In this document: piece by piece, positions 1-11,364 of the stretch
How positions within the stretch are numbered: position 1 is the first letter of the stretch
Layout: each line of letters begins with the position of its first letter
Assembly (NCBI RefSeq): GCF_026151205.1
Contig: NC_087077.1
Coordinates: forward strand, 558,001 to 622,000
DNA: 64,000 nucleotides
From: Bolinopsis microptera
Lineage: Eukaryota > Ctenophora > Tentaculata > Lobata > Bolinopsidae
Reading direction: 5' to 3'
Notes under the pieces: model-generated
Seen by the model: the letters and a program-made list of their open reading frames with translations, nothing else
What the model was told of the DNA's origin: nothing
The model's database searches: none
Made by a program: the position numbers and the translations under genes

Positions 1-159
1 AAATTGACTATCAGCTTAGTAATTTGACAACATCATTCAGATCTCACATCTCTTATTCAACGGAATACGGATGTCTGATAAACTAATGATAATATCTCCT
101 GATGATATCCGATAAACTGATGATAATATCTCCTGACCCTGATATCTTTAACCCTCCAG

Positions 160-3100
160 GGACAGTCACCCACGATAGGATTACCGGACCTGATCCCTGC
201 ACTCCAGACCCAGGAAGACCAAATCAGCAAAACGCGGGAATGGCGCGCATACACCTCCCTAATTGAGGCCTGGTCAGAGTTCACTACTATTCTTACTCCT
301 GAGCAGATTCACCAGAAGTTCGCTCCTCGGCTAGTCAAACTTATTTCTACTAACGTAAGTCTAACAACGGCTATGTTGCCTTTTGTTTACTTTTTATTGA
401 CCGTTCGTGTTATTTATCGACCGGATATTGAGTTGTGAGAATCTCATAACAACTCTATCTAGCTTGCTTGGCACAAATGCAAAATATACTTGTAAACATA
501 TTTCATTTCATTACAAAATTGAAATGGCTTTGTACAGTATTATTTCCCGCCTTAAAACCTCACCAGTTAACCTGCATAGGAAGGCTTGTTTTGACCGTGT
601 CACGTGCTCAAACTAGTGTCACGTGCTCAAACTAGTAAACCTGGAATGTAAAGCAAGCCTTCCCACACGCAGCGTTTTGGTGTGCAGCGTGTGGTGGGTA
701 GCGAGTATGAAGGTAGTACAGCCAACTTTTACTCAGCTATAAAATGTGATACGAGTTTGTAGAATAACTTAATATCAAGTTTTAATTTTTTAACAAATAT
801 ATCACTCACACGAGTTTGATTCTATTTAGATGCTTATAAAACTTATAGATTGCATGCCTAGGTTTTTTACATACACGTCAAGGTCAACGCCTAACTCTAT
901 GAAGGCAAGTCAGTAATAATAATAGGTGCTTAAGGAAACATGTAATATTAAACTTAGATAATATGCACGCTTGTAAAATCAATAAGTAACTTAAACAATT
1001 GCAACTGCACGCTACTTCAAATCTTTGAAATTAAAATGCTCACTCCAGGTAACCACCAGTAAACGGTTTATCAGCTGATTTAAATTAAAATACCGAATAA
1101 GGAATGACTCATTATATGAAATTACCGTACATAATAAAAGGCGTGTATAATCGCAGAACTTTTGCTTTATTTCACTTTTATTGTGCTGTATTCTCACAGC
1201 TCGCACTCTTACAGGCGATGCTGCCAGTCAAAAGGGCGGTGCTCAAGACCCTAGTTAAGTTTCTACACACGTGCAAGTACGCGCAGCAGCGGCACGAGCT
1301 CGCCGTGCAGATCGTCAAAGGTATTTCAATCTTCCCAAGTTCAACGATTTGGTGATCGTTAACCGTTTAGTTTGCATATTTCGTAAAACTTCTAGATCTT
1401 TTCTTGAGAGATTTTAATTATTGACTCGTTTCCATTCATACTCTGATAAGGAGTTTAACACATCTCAAATTACCCATTGTATATCCAAAATGGGCTATCT
1501 AAACCCCAAAACGTTTAATATCGGACCTGTTCGGCGGCTGTTTACACGGACTTCCCATTATTGGCCGCCAAACATTCGAAATTTGTAATTTCTGTAATCC
1601 AACCCTACGGTTAGCACATGTAACCATGTTTTAAATTATTCTGATTGAAACTAGGGCCCCAGCCAAGATTTTGTGCCTGTTGGGGAACCATAGTTACCAA
1701 TAATAACAATGATAATTCTCATGGCACATGGTGGTACAGTTTCGTGGTTAAATTATTCGATAATATTACCATTATTATTCATATTCCTGGTAAATGCTGA
1801 TAAGTAACCTTTTGGTCTGTTTTCGGTGTTGTGTCAGTCTGTTTCCCATCGACAGTCTATTGAATGTAGTCAAAGAGGAATTCTTGGAATCTGGAATATT
1901 CAGTATAATATGGTAAGAATATTACGGGCTTATTAACAGATTAACACTTTAACAGTAACAGCTTGAACCTTGGGATAAAACCTGGGTACTGTAACCTAAA
2001 CGCATCATTGGTCATGTGAACTCTGAATTACATGCAATTTTTATACCCTCCGAATGCTTTTAAAATAAAAGATCTCAAAAGTATAAAGAGTCAGGAATCG
2101 TTCACAATCACACATAACCTTTAGATCTCAGCCTTCTCAGCCATTCTAGATCATTCTAGTCCCCTCTCCCCTGGGAACAACACGAGCGTAATATTATGTT
2201 AATAGCATGAAAGATCCTCAACCATGTATTGGTAAGATGGGAAGGCAGCACGTTATTAACCATGTATTGGTAAGATGGGAAGGCAGCACGTTACCATGTA
2301 TTGGTAAGATGGGAAGGCAGCACGTTACCATGTATTGGTAAGATGGGAAGGCAGCACGTTATTGACGTCCAACTAGCATTGTGTATTGTGCAGTATTGTT
2401 AAGCACACCATCGTCATCCTATTCTATCTTCATTATCTGCACATATTTTAAATACTTAAGTAACTGGTCTCTTCAATAAGTAACTGGTCTCGTCAGACCG
2501 CCCTTAATTATAACAGGCATATGTCGGGATACATTGCATATAGCGTATAGTCTGTTACTACTAGAAACGTGCTTTTAAACATTATCAGCTGATTGATTAG
2601 GCGGTAATGAGCTCTATTAGTTGGCAATGAGCCAGAAATACAGCTTTAGTTCATTTTTTACCTGGATCAACTTCCCACGGAACAATTCAGTGGTATACGA
2701 ACCACAGTCAGGTATGTGGGAGTGTCACGTGTAAGTTTATTTTCTATTGTAAATTTACATGCGTAATATCGTTACAAGTTAGCTCAAGTATATAAGTGAA
2801 GATATAAACAAGAGCATAATACTTTTACGGCATGCACACTTAACTTTTACACTGTTCTGAGTTTGTAAACTGCAAGTACTTGCGACTGAATCACTTTGAC
2901 AAACAACAAGATATCTGTGTTACTAAAGCTAAAGTCGCATTTTGTCGCACCTTTAAGGTGAGATATTGTCTGATACCTAAACAGAGTAAACTAGAGTAAA
3001 GATATCTAGAAACTTCAATAATGATCGGTCCCTAAGAACTTAACTGTTATTACATTCTAATTTTCAAGAGCTAATGGATGATGCGCGTGTGGTGGTGAGC

Positions 3101-6100
3101 ATTTTAAGATATTATCATCAAATTAGAAGAGCCCAGCCCTTAATATCCCTCCTTCTTAATGTTGATAGCATGTATACGTAACGCTGCATCGCATCTTCCA
3201 TTATACTACATTTTATGAATTCCACTGTCCAGCAAGCACACCATTAACGTTCTGCATGATCACTCATGGTCGATTCGATGATTGATGGTTTTACAAATTC
3301 CGCGGTGGAGATCAAGTACATCTGAACACGTTTGTATTATTATTATTATAAAACAGGATCTTACCGACAAAAATGATTCTTAAAAATACCTTAATGCGGT
3401 AAACTGTACCCTTGAAAAAGATTTTCCCAACATCTGTTGCATGCAGCTATATCTCTAATTTCGTTCAATTCATGAGAGTTGTCCATTTGCAAATTTCTAC
3501 TACTTAAATCATTTCTTAAAACCGATAACAAGTTCATTCTAGGTCTCCCCAATCTTCCAATGAATAAATTATCTGATTCAATAGCAAAAGAGAGAGCCGT
3601 TTGGGCTGGGGCCGGGGTGTTCTCCATACTCCTGAGAATGTGTCCAAACATCTTCCACCGCTGGTGTTCGATACGCTTAGATAACTTTTTAACTTTGCAC
3701 CTTTCATACAATGCTTTGTTGCTTATCATACCTTTAGGCCATTTGATGTTTAGGTGTCTACGATGAAGTGTGTCCATTTTCTCCATAGTTACTTTTTTAG
3801 GACTCCAACTATTTGAGTTGTAAATTAATACAGATACAACTTGAGCGTCATATAATCTCAGCTTTCTTTCAAGGGAAATTTTCTTACCGGACAACCGTAC
3901 TTTTTCGAAGTTCTTAAAAGCAATTTCAGCTAGGATCCTCCTTCTTTGAATGTCCTTTTCAGTACACAGTAAGGAACCTAGTGACTTATTACTTCGCCAT
4001 GGTTCATTATTGGCTAATGGCTGACCGTTTGTGTCTTTGTCAGATTTTTTCGCCAGGTAGAAGGTACTGAATTCAGTTTTACTTTCATTTACTTGGAGGT
4101 TCCAGTCTTTGAGAATCTCCTTCACTGCAGGAAGGAAAATTCTCAGTTTCTCGATGTCCTCGTCAGCAAAGTCACAATCGTCTGAATATTCCCACTCAGT
4201 TGGAAAACCTAGTTCTGATACTGGTGGGTTTGGTCTCCCAGATACAGCTCTGAGGTGGTGTAAGGCTGCTGCAAGAATAAGTGTGAATAGCTTTCCAGAT
4301 AAACTGTCACCTTGAAAGGCTCCGAGTAAACTTTCAAACTCTTCCGACAGTGAGGAGTTAACACGAACTCTAAGGAGAGTATTCGATAGAAGGTATTGAA
4401 CTAAGCGAATGTCGTCCTCCGAACAACCAGCATCTTTCAAAACATTGATGATAGTATCCCTTTTCACGGTATCAAAAGCTCTACTCATATCAATACCCAA
4501 TTTGCTAAATGTCCATTTCTTCCTCATCACAACAGATATGAGCATTCTCTGAGCCCACACAATGTCAGAGCAGCTCCTACCTCTCTTGTAAGCACTCTGC
4601 CATGGCATGGTGTAGTTCTCAATTCTACTCTCAACCCGTTTTAAGGCAATTTGAGTGAGCATACGTTTGTATAATATAGTAATAGCTACAGAAGTGTAGA
4701 TATGGAGACGCGAATTGTAATTTTCACTTTTTAGCTAGTTTATCAAACGGATGATAATATGGGAATGTTCTTTGGTCGTAAAACTCACTACAATGCAAAG
4801 TAAGCCTTATATGTAGTATGTGACGGATAGTAAAGACAGTTACCTAGGTAGGTGAAGTGAAAATTATAGGTGAAACAGGTGCTACCACGTACCGTATGTA
4901 TGTGCACTGTGCAGTACATAGTGCTACCACGTACCGTATGTATGTGCACTGTGCAGTACATAGTGCTACCACGTACCGTATGTATGTGCACTGTGCAGTA
5001 CATAGTGCTATCACGTACCGTATGTATGTGCACTGTGCAGTACATAGTGCTATCACGTACCGTATGTATGTGCACTGTGCAGTACATAGTGCTATCGCGT
5101 ACCGTATGTATGTGCACTGTGCAGTACATAGTGCTACCACGTACCGTATGTATGTGCACTGTGCAGTACATAGTGCTACCACGTACCGTATTTATGTGTA
5201 CATAGTAAGGATCACGTAACACAGGTTCGGTGTGTTAATCCTGTGTTAAACTAAACACATACCCGAGTACGTACGTGCCTTGTAGCTGGGGTATGTAAAC
5301 AGGGAGTACGTACGTGCCTTGTAGCTGGGATATGTAAACAGGGAGTGCCTTGTAGCTGGGGTATGTAAACAGGGAGTGCCTTGTAGCTGGGGTATGTAAA
5401 CAGGGAGTGCCTTGTAGCTGGGGTATGTAAACACATACCCGAGTACTTGTAGCTGGGGTATGTAAACAGGGAGTTTAATTTGCTGATTAAAACTGGGTTA
5501 ACCATCAGGTTTATCTCCCCCTCCTCCTCCTCCTCAGGTTTATCACGTGGTAAGAAGTTCAACCAGCGTCTCATGTTTGTTGAGCTCTGCTACCTAGTAC
5601 TGGACAAGTTTTCTAAGAAATTCTTCAAGGAGTACTGTTTCACCCCTGCTCTTCTCCTCATAAACGTGAGTAATACTGCACCTCAGATTGTTGCAACCAG
5701 TGCAATCACTAGGAACCTTGTAAACGAATGCAATTAAAGTTAGTATTTCCTTTCATCCGTTTGTTGTGTCATTTGTGATGGGCAACATACAACTAGACAA
5801 CAATAAACAATAGACAATAGACAACTAGTTACTAGCTGAGTCAGAATATAACATAAAGGTAATTAGTTATTTACACTCGATTCAGTTCCTCGCTATCTTT
5901 AGCTAACAATAGCAGTAAAACCTACCCTATGAAACTTACCTTACATGACGTCTCTAACTCTAACTCTATGTTCCAGGACCCAACACCAATAGTACGGATT
6001 AAAAGCAGCACCCTGTTACCCCACCTAAAGTCACAGCTAAAGATGCCGTCAGATCGACCCTTGTTGCAGCAGTTGGAGGCCAGTTCCAGGCGGAGTTTGA

Positions 6101-8477
6101 TGAGTGAACGGAATAAGGATGTTTTATCGCACATTCAGAGGGTTTGTCATGTTCAATATATTCTTCTCTTCCTTTGTGAATCCCATAACTTCAATACCGA
6201 CTGTACTTAATTCCCTGCCAACATCTAGAAATTATTTCTACCGTCTGAGTCGGTTATTGAAGTGTCCTGGGATAAATTGTGAGTGAGGGGGAGTGTGGCA
6301 CGTGATGCCCATATAAGGAGTGACTGTCCGACATCCTGATCTAGACGTGCGAAAATATCTGAATTATTGTTGGCGTTCACTTTGGTTTTCTGTTCACCTT
6401 GTTGGGCTTTCTTTTGAAAGTGGATATTTTCATAATTCTTATCTTTGCAGGCAGTTATTGAGTTGGATCAAGGCGACGTAAAGCTAGATTCGGTAAGTTG
6501 ATATCTCAAAATCAGTGAGTATGATCAAAATCTCAAGTGTCAATTGCATGGGGACTGACTGTTTGAATATTAGATTTCATCAAATCATATTTTAACAAAA
6601 TTCAAATTTATGTAACATTCGAGTTGATTTTAGGTAGCACTCCCTTTGGCTAATTCTTTCATTCGATTAGACCCTCCGTCTGCGTAGCTTAGGGCAAGAA
6701 TATTTGTCGTCCGCACAGAATGGGGCATTAAATAAGCGTTACTGGAACACGCGAAAACAATTTTGTGACTAATTGCATTGTTTGTGCAGCTTCTTTGACA
6801 TTAAGTTGCGCGCGTCCCGCGTGTTGTCGGTCGGATGAAAAATATAACATGTGCAAATATTCAGGAGCCAGACCCAGATGATCGGAAACGAGATGAAGAA
6901 CAGAACATGTTTATCGTCAGAGTAAGTTTGTGTCACACATTCTACTTCTTAAAATTAATATCGTGTCCAATCGTGAATCTTCTAATCTTTTCTGTTACCA
7001 AAGACCACTGAAAATCGTGACAAAATATTGTCTCAAGTTCTTTTCTTTTTGGCCTGTTCTTCCTCCTTAGTCCTTGGCAAGCTTACACTATGTTTTTTAT
7101 TTTCGCTTGTAATTTAATTGATCTCTGATTATCTCGGCTCCCGCACAACATGTATACATTCCATCCCTCGACTAGTTGCACCTGGTGGATACTTGGATAC
7201 ACATAAAGCCACTCGATTATAATTACCATATCCAGGAAGAAAGACATGATCATCATGTGAAAGGAAGAACAAGTTTGCCCGAGATCGGATCACTTGATAT
7301 CAATAGGAAACCCAGGAAGAGCTCGCTCACTTCCCTCTCAGATACAAGTGATAACCGTAAGCTTTCAAAATGTCATTTGAAAAAGAGTGTCTGGACTCCA
7401 TGGACACGTCATCGTATAACGTAACCAATTGCCAAATCACAAATTGTCTAAGCTCTGTGTGCCGTATAACAATGTTGTGGACTACCTCGACTAATTTTCA
7501 GACAGCGGCCCGACTGGTCGAGCACGGAGGAAGATGTCTCATGCAGTCATGTCACTTTCCTCCCGACGAACTTCTAATACTGGCTCACAATCAGCCACTA
7601 CTCGTCGAGCCTCCATGCCCGGACCGTACGTTCCTAACTTATCATAACTTGCCATAACTTGTCATAACTTGTCTCAAATTGTCATAACTTGTCATGGCTT
7701 GTCAAAAGTGTTCAGTTACATAACTTCATGGATCCCTGGCCCTGTGAGCTGGCTTGTCACAATGTAACTGTTTGTCCGTCGCATTTCACAATCTCAACAT
7801 TTCCTGCTCCAGTTCCACTTTAACCGGAATCCCAGTTCTTGAGTTCCCCCACTTACAGTTTACACCCTCAATTTATCTTTCTCCTTCAATATTTATTCCA
7901 CTTTTGACATTTCACTTTCACCTTGAGTTTCACCTGTTCTCCATTTGCATTGTTATGGTTCAGATTATGTCAATATGTCTGTCACTCATCAAGTCACCAG
8001 ACATCATGTAGTCCAGTACGTTTGGTTTCCTATTTTAATAAGAGTACCATCTGATTTCATGTACCTTTGACACAACTGGTCAGTGGCGTAACGAAAGGCC
8101 CTGCTGACCCCGCTGTGCAGGGGGGCGCCGTCTTAGGGGGGCGCCAAATCGTCGTTTGAATGTGGGACAATTTCGAAAACTTAACTAAAGTACTAGCAAA
8201 ACTGCGCGTTTTGCTCTAGATACACACTTTTTTAGAGATTTTACCGGCGTATTCTTTAAAATCACCTAATTTGTTCAATTTTAGGGAGGGGAACCAAAAG
8301 GGGAGGGAGCGCCAACAGGGGGCCGCTTTTTTCGGCAGGGGGGCGCCAACAGGCAACGTTACGCCACTGCAACTGGTATTCTAAAATAACTTCTATTCGA
8401 TTTTCAGTCAACTGGTGGATGTGGCTAACAAAGCAAGGAAAAGCAGCTCAGTGAAGTTAAAATCGGTGCACAAATGA
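160..8477 (+). CDS. PPP4R4: PPP4R4-like protein phosphatase 4 regulatory subunit 4 (3' part, 9 exons)
   Basis: HEAT-repeat regulatory subunit of protein phosphatase 4; the 5' part lies outside the window. Exons: 160-354, 1215-1320, 5538-5665, 5977-6141, 6451-6492, 6865-6921, 7236-7356, 7502-7625, 8408-8477 (stop TGA at 8475). All junctions are GT-AG and phase-consistent, giving 335 residues. Recognition rests on segments resembling vertebrate PPP4R4: LPVKRAVLKTLVKFL with QQRHEL, then KFFKEYCF, then DPTPIVRIKSSTLLPHLKS with LLQQLE and KDVLSHIQR, then AVIELDQGDVKLDS. The last 100 or so residues are a basic, Ser/Thr-rich low-complexity tail, as expected for the family. The 4.2-kb intron 2 carries an antisense LINE fragment and three tandem arrays; the last intron carries a MITE. 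Family call is from memory of the protein, not from alignment; the C-terminal tail exons are supported mainly by phase and splice signals. Confidence 0.82.
2221..2363. repeat. Tandem repeat, 34-37 bp unit, 4 copies
   Basis: Four near-identical copies of a unit running from ACCATGTATTGG through GGCAGCACGTT, in intron 2 of PPP4R4. The first copy has a 3-base insertion (ATT). It does not overlap an exon. Confidence 0.95.
3328..4672 (-). mobile_element. 5'-truncated non-LTR retrotransposon with target-site duplication
   Basis: Antisense to PPP4R4 in intron 2. On the minus strand the element ends in an (ATA)n tail at 3338-3352 and encodes a reverse transcriptase. The 10-mer ATACAAACGT (minus strand) sits at both ends, plus-strand positions 3328-3337 and 4663-4672, and is a candidate target-site duplication; the 3' copy partly merges with the ATA tail. 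The element body therefore begins at the ATG at 4662. 5' truncation is the usual outcome of target-primed reverse transcription. Confidence 0.75.
3391..4662 (-). CDS. Reverse transcriptase fragment of LINE (423 aa)
   Basis: An open frame of 423 residues from the retrotransposon inserted in PPP4R4 intron 2. It begins inside the RT domain, so the N-terminal endonuclease and first RT blocks are missing. Visible RT blocks: GIDMSRAFDTVKRD (motif A, catalytic Asp), GAFQGDSLSGKLFTLIL (block B), and EYSDDCDF, a YSDD variant of the YADD box with both Asp kept. A C-terminal region with RIEHQRWKMFGHILR resembles the tail found after the RT in many invertebrate LINEs. No stop or frameshift interrupts it, so the insertion is fairly young, but without an endonuclease it cannot move itself. 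It is not a host gene. Confidence 0.88.
   Translation of the reverse strand: MLTQIALKRVESRIENYTMPWQSAYKRGRSCSDIVWAQRMLISVVMRKKWTFSKLGIDMSRAFDTVKRDTIINVLKDAGCSEDDIRLVQYLLSNTLLRVRVNSSLSEEFESLLGAFQGDSLSGKLFTLILAAALHHLRAVSGRPNPPVSELGFPTEWEYSDDCDFADEDIEKLRIFLPAVKEILKDWNLQVNESKTEFSTFYLAKKSDKDTNGQPLANNEPWRSNKSLGSLLCTEKDIQRRRILAEIAFKNFEKVRLSGKKISLERKLRLYDAQVVSVLIYNSNSWSPKKVTMEKMDTLHRRHLNIKWPKGMISNKALYERCKVKKLSKRIEHQRWKMFGHILRSMENTPAPAQTALSFAIESDNLFIGRLGRPRMNLLSVLRNDLSSRNLQMDNSHELNEIRDIAACNRCWENLFQGYSLPH
4881..5208. repeat. Minisatellite, 42-bp unit, about 8 copies
   Basis: Unit runs from GCTACCACGTACCG through GTGCAGTACATAGT. The unit length is a multiple of three, so both strands stay open in several frames; these frames are repeat artefacts. 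Intron 2 of PPP4R4. Confidence 0.95.
5262..5475. repeat. Minisatellite, about 31-bp unit, 6-7 copies
   Basis: Units contain CCTTGTAGCTGGGGTATG and TAAACAGGGAG; one copy is interrupted by CACATACCCGAGTA, which also occurs at the left edge. It ends about 60 bases before the acceptor of the PPP4R4 exon at 5538. Confidence 0.93.
5505..5544 (+). repeat. Duplicated 3' splice site of a PPP4R4 exon
   Basis: The 11-mer TCAGGTTTATC occurs at 5505-5515 and again at 5534-5544, separated by a CCT-rich tract. The second copy is the exon acceptor (AG at 5536-5537). Use of the first AG would add 29 bases and shift the frame, so only the second fits the protein. Confidence 0.8.
8081..8369. mobile_element. 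Non-autonomous hAT-type MITE
   Basis: 289-bp element bounded by terminal inverted repeats CAGTGGCGTAACG and CGTTACGCCACTG and flanked by a perfect 8-bp direct duplication CAACTGGT (8073-8080 and 8370-8377). An 8-bp duplication with CAGTGG-type ends fits the hAT superfamily. No transposase frame. It lies in the last intron of PPP4R4, ending 38 bases before the final exon, so it probably sits at or next to the branch-point region. Confidence 0.92.
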
Positions 8478-8862
8478 GCTGGGAATACCTTCACAAAACT
8501 TCCTGTTAGACCCACGAAGTTTTGTGAATAGAATCCTCACGTGGAAATTTAAAGACTGTCGACTGTAAGGAATAACTGTAAGGAGTAACTGTAAGGAGTA
8601 ACATGGGCACGTTCAACATACAGAACTACAGGATACCAAACAAATCTAAAGGACTACAGGATACCAACCTTACACTTTCCCAGAGCTTTGATGTGCTTCA
8701 TACAATAGTGAAACGGACTGTGGAAACGAACGAAAATAGCAGATTTCTTACGATGCTTTTATCATCATGTCAAATTCGGCTTGGCTACTCTGTTTTATGT
8801 AGATATGATATCAGGTTAAGCTATCGTAATACTTATTCGATACGTTATCTGTTATCGACGTT

Positions 8863-8868
8863 AATAAA
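8863..8868 (+). terminator. Candidate poly(A) signal of PPP4R4
   Basis: AATAAA lies 386 bases after the PPP4R4 stop codon, on the sense strand, with no other clear signal nearer. No transcript end is known. Confidence 0.4.
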
Positions 8869-9995
8869 CATGAAAATTTAAAGCTGTACCGAGTTGAAAC
8901 AGTTAACAACAGTAACAATAGCACAACAGATGATTTAGAATATGCGAATGTAGTTGATAATGATTGTATAATTGAATTATGGCTTTTAGTTAGCAATAGT
9001 TGCAATTATTGTAATTTCCAATTCAATTGTTGCTGATTTAATTTCACTTAATTGTACTTTTTCTTATGAAAATACACCTTAATATCAATATGATGTATGC
9101 AGACGATTAAGTAATAGGAATTTAGCTCTCGATCCGATTGCACTGTCCATTTTGAACTTAAATGGTTGAATTAATTTATGTTTTAACATTCGATCTCCAA
9201 TGAATAATCATTTTATTTTGTAATAAAACAGCAGCACAATAATGAATAACATATCACTTAAACTAGAAAGTAAGATGAGTTACCAAACACAAAGTTACAC
9301 AAAGTGGCCATGGCCGTGTATGTAGCCAATAAAACCCATAAAATGATAATTATCATGCTTGTCCCACTTGTCAGTATACACTCTACACATGCCTGAATAG
9401 TAATTTTAAACAAATATTTAATTGACACCAGTTACAGCGGTCCAAATGGAATGTGATCTGGTGAAGCTCAGTCCAGAACCCTGCAGTCTCGTTATATGGT
9501 CCTCGGGAGAAACTTATTAATGCTTTAATGGAATCTGTTGATCGCCTTGTTGATTATATCCTGTCCCTGACGAGGTGGTACCAATCTTCTTGCAGCTCGT
9601 CGGTTTGATCCGTTGTAAGCACATCATCATTAAATAACGACAAAACGTTAATTGAGTCCTGTATGCAGAAAACTGTCTCTAGCCCAATTTCATCATAATA
9701 CGTTGTGCAGTACTAGTCAGAAGATACGTACTAATTGAGTAATTGCTTATCTGTTGTCACGGTGAAATAGACCAAATTTACTGCAAGATCCTATCAAAAG
9801 CGATAGCAGCCCTGTCAAACACAACACAATGATCCCTACCATCGAAGTCAGTAATGATCAACAAAATCGATCATAGATTAATAAACTACTAATCTAGTAA
9901 GCTAACTCAGCTCTTCCAGTGATCTTCCCTTACGGGATTCATGTAGAAATTTAGAGATCGGTTTTGTTACAGAAGTTAACAAAGAGAAACTAACG

Positions 9996-10185
9996 ATAAG
10001 AACAAAAAACTTTTCACATTGCGAGCCTGTACCACAAATAGGAGCTTTGTTTCAATAAATTAGTTGAAGATACAGTGTACTACTTTTAGTACACTGTATC
10101 TTCAAATAATTTATTGAAACAAAGTTCCTGTTTGTGTTACAACTTACAAGCTCGCGAATGTGAAAAGGTTGTTTTGTGCTCTTAT
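9996..10185. repeat. Long imperfect palindrome (foldback element)
   Basis: Two arms of about 90 bases pair around TAGTACACTGTATCTTC at the centre, with tips ATAAGAACAAAAAAC on the left and a complementary GTTGTTTTGTGCTCTTAT on the right. Arms differ at several bases, so this is not a fresh duplication. No clear target duplication, no coding capacity. Confidence 0.8.
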
Positions 10186-10625
10186 TGACTCATTCGATGA
10201 TATATTTCGTAATAGTACTGCTAGTGCTACAAACTAATAAATAAATCATCGAGTAAGTCAGGTAATAAGGTGGATTCGTGATCACAGAGGTTAGCTACTG
10301 CTAGAGGGTTGGTTCTAAATAATTTCAATTATGTCCTTTCCACTCAATAAATATTACACGTGTAAAATTCCACTTATCAAGTATTTAGCTTACTATGGGA
10401 ATAAGACAAAATAGAGGTACCAGAAATTGAAAAAATGATTTTTCATACATTTTGTAACGCTTTTTCCGGCCGGAACCAAACTTAAATAGTTAAATTATAA
10501 ACTGGAGAAGAATCCCGTCCAAACTGTGGAGTTTCTACTAGTAGTACATTTTGGCTATTTTCTATTTTGCGAAACCTCCTCCGGGATTTGCTATTTTCAT
10601 TTAAAGGCGTCTCATGCCATCCTTA

Positions 10626-10789
10626 GGGGTCGTTCACATATTGCGTAATCGCTTTTTGAACAATTTGTAACCCACCTCCGTAATCAGTTTTACACATTAT
10701 AGCTATTGTGTCAAAATTACGCTAGCGTTATCATTTGGAAACCCCCTCCCCCTCGGCTGATTACGTAATGTTGAGTATGTGAACGACCC
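10626..10789. mobile_element. MITE with GGGGTCGTTCACATA ends and TTA target duplication
   Basis: 164-bp element. Left end GGGGTCGTTCACATA, right end TATGTGAACGACCC; TTA flanks both sides (10623-10625, 10790-10792). The TTA duplication and G-rich tips fit PIF/Harbinger-type elements, but the superfamily is an inference. Single ends of the same family occur near 50674 and 60893. Confidence 0.8.
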
Positions 10790-11364
10790 TTACTTCATTG
10801 AGAGAATAAAAACGACAATTATTTATTTGTTAAAGTTCAGTCATGATTGAGCGTCTCCTTTAGAGAAATACATTGACAAAAATTAATTAAGGTCAAACTC
10901 TTCAAAACGATTAATAATTCGAGGCAGCGTAGCCCAATAAGGTTAATCAAGCTTATATCAACAAAAAACAAATAAGTTAATCACAAAAAATCACGATAGG
11001 GTGAAAAGAGCCATAAAAATCAAGCCAGCTCAAAAGCCAATTTCTGACAAGGCATCATTATTTTTATCACATGGTAAGCCTTGTGATGGCAAGATATTAC
11101 GAACATTATTCACAGGTCGCTCTTAAGAAATGCAGAGCGGAGAAAAATATAAGAAGTTACATTTTTGTTGAAAAACAATTATTATTTTCACACATAAATT
11201 AACCCTTGTCAACGTATTAATATTAATGATCAATCTCAACACAAACTCTTCTTCTGTTCACACTTTGTTCCGTTGGTATTTCCTCTATACAGGTGGTGGG
11301 GGATACATACTATCTGATGTTGCGTCGCCATGGTAACTGCCACGCGCTGCCATTATGACGCTGT

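Larger units (their letters stand above)
8870..11364. other. Intergenic region between PPP4R4 and MARCHF6 3' ends
   Basis: The two genes converge here. Apart from the two inverted-repeat elements listed separately (9996-10185 and 10626-10789) I see AT-rich sequence without a supportable gene. Confidence 0.6.

Noticed and set aside
4788-5222. Several overlapping repetitive open frames on both strands
   Set aside because: Artefacts of a 42-bp repeat whose length is a multiple of three.
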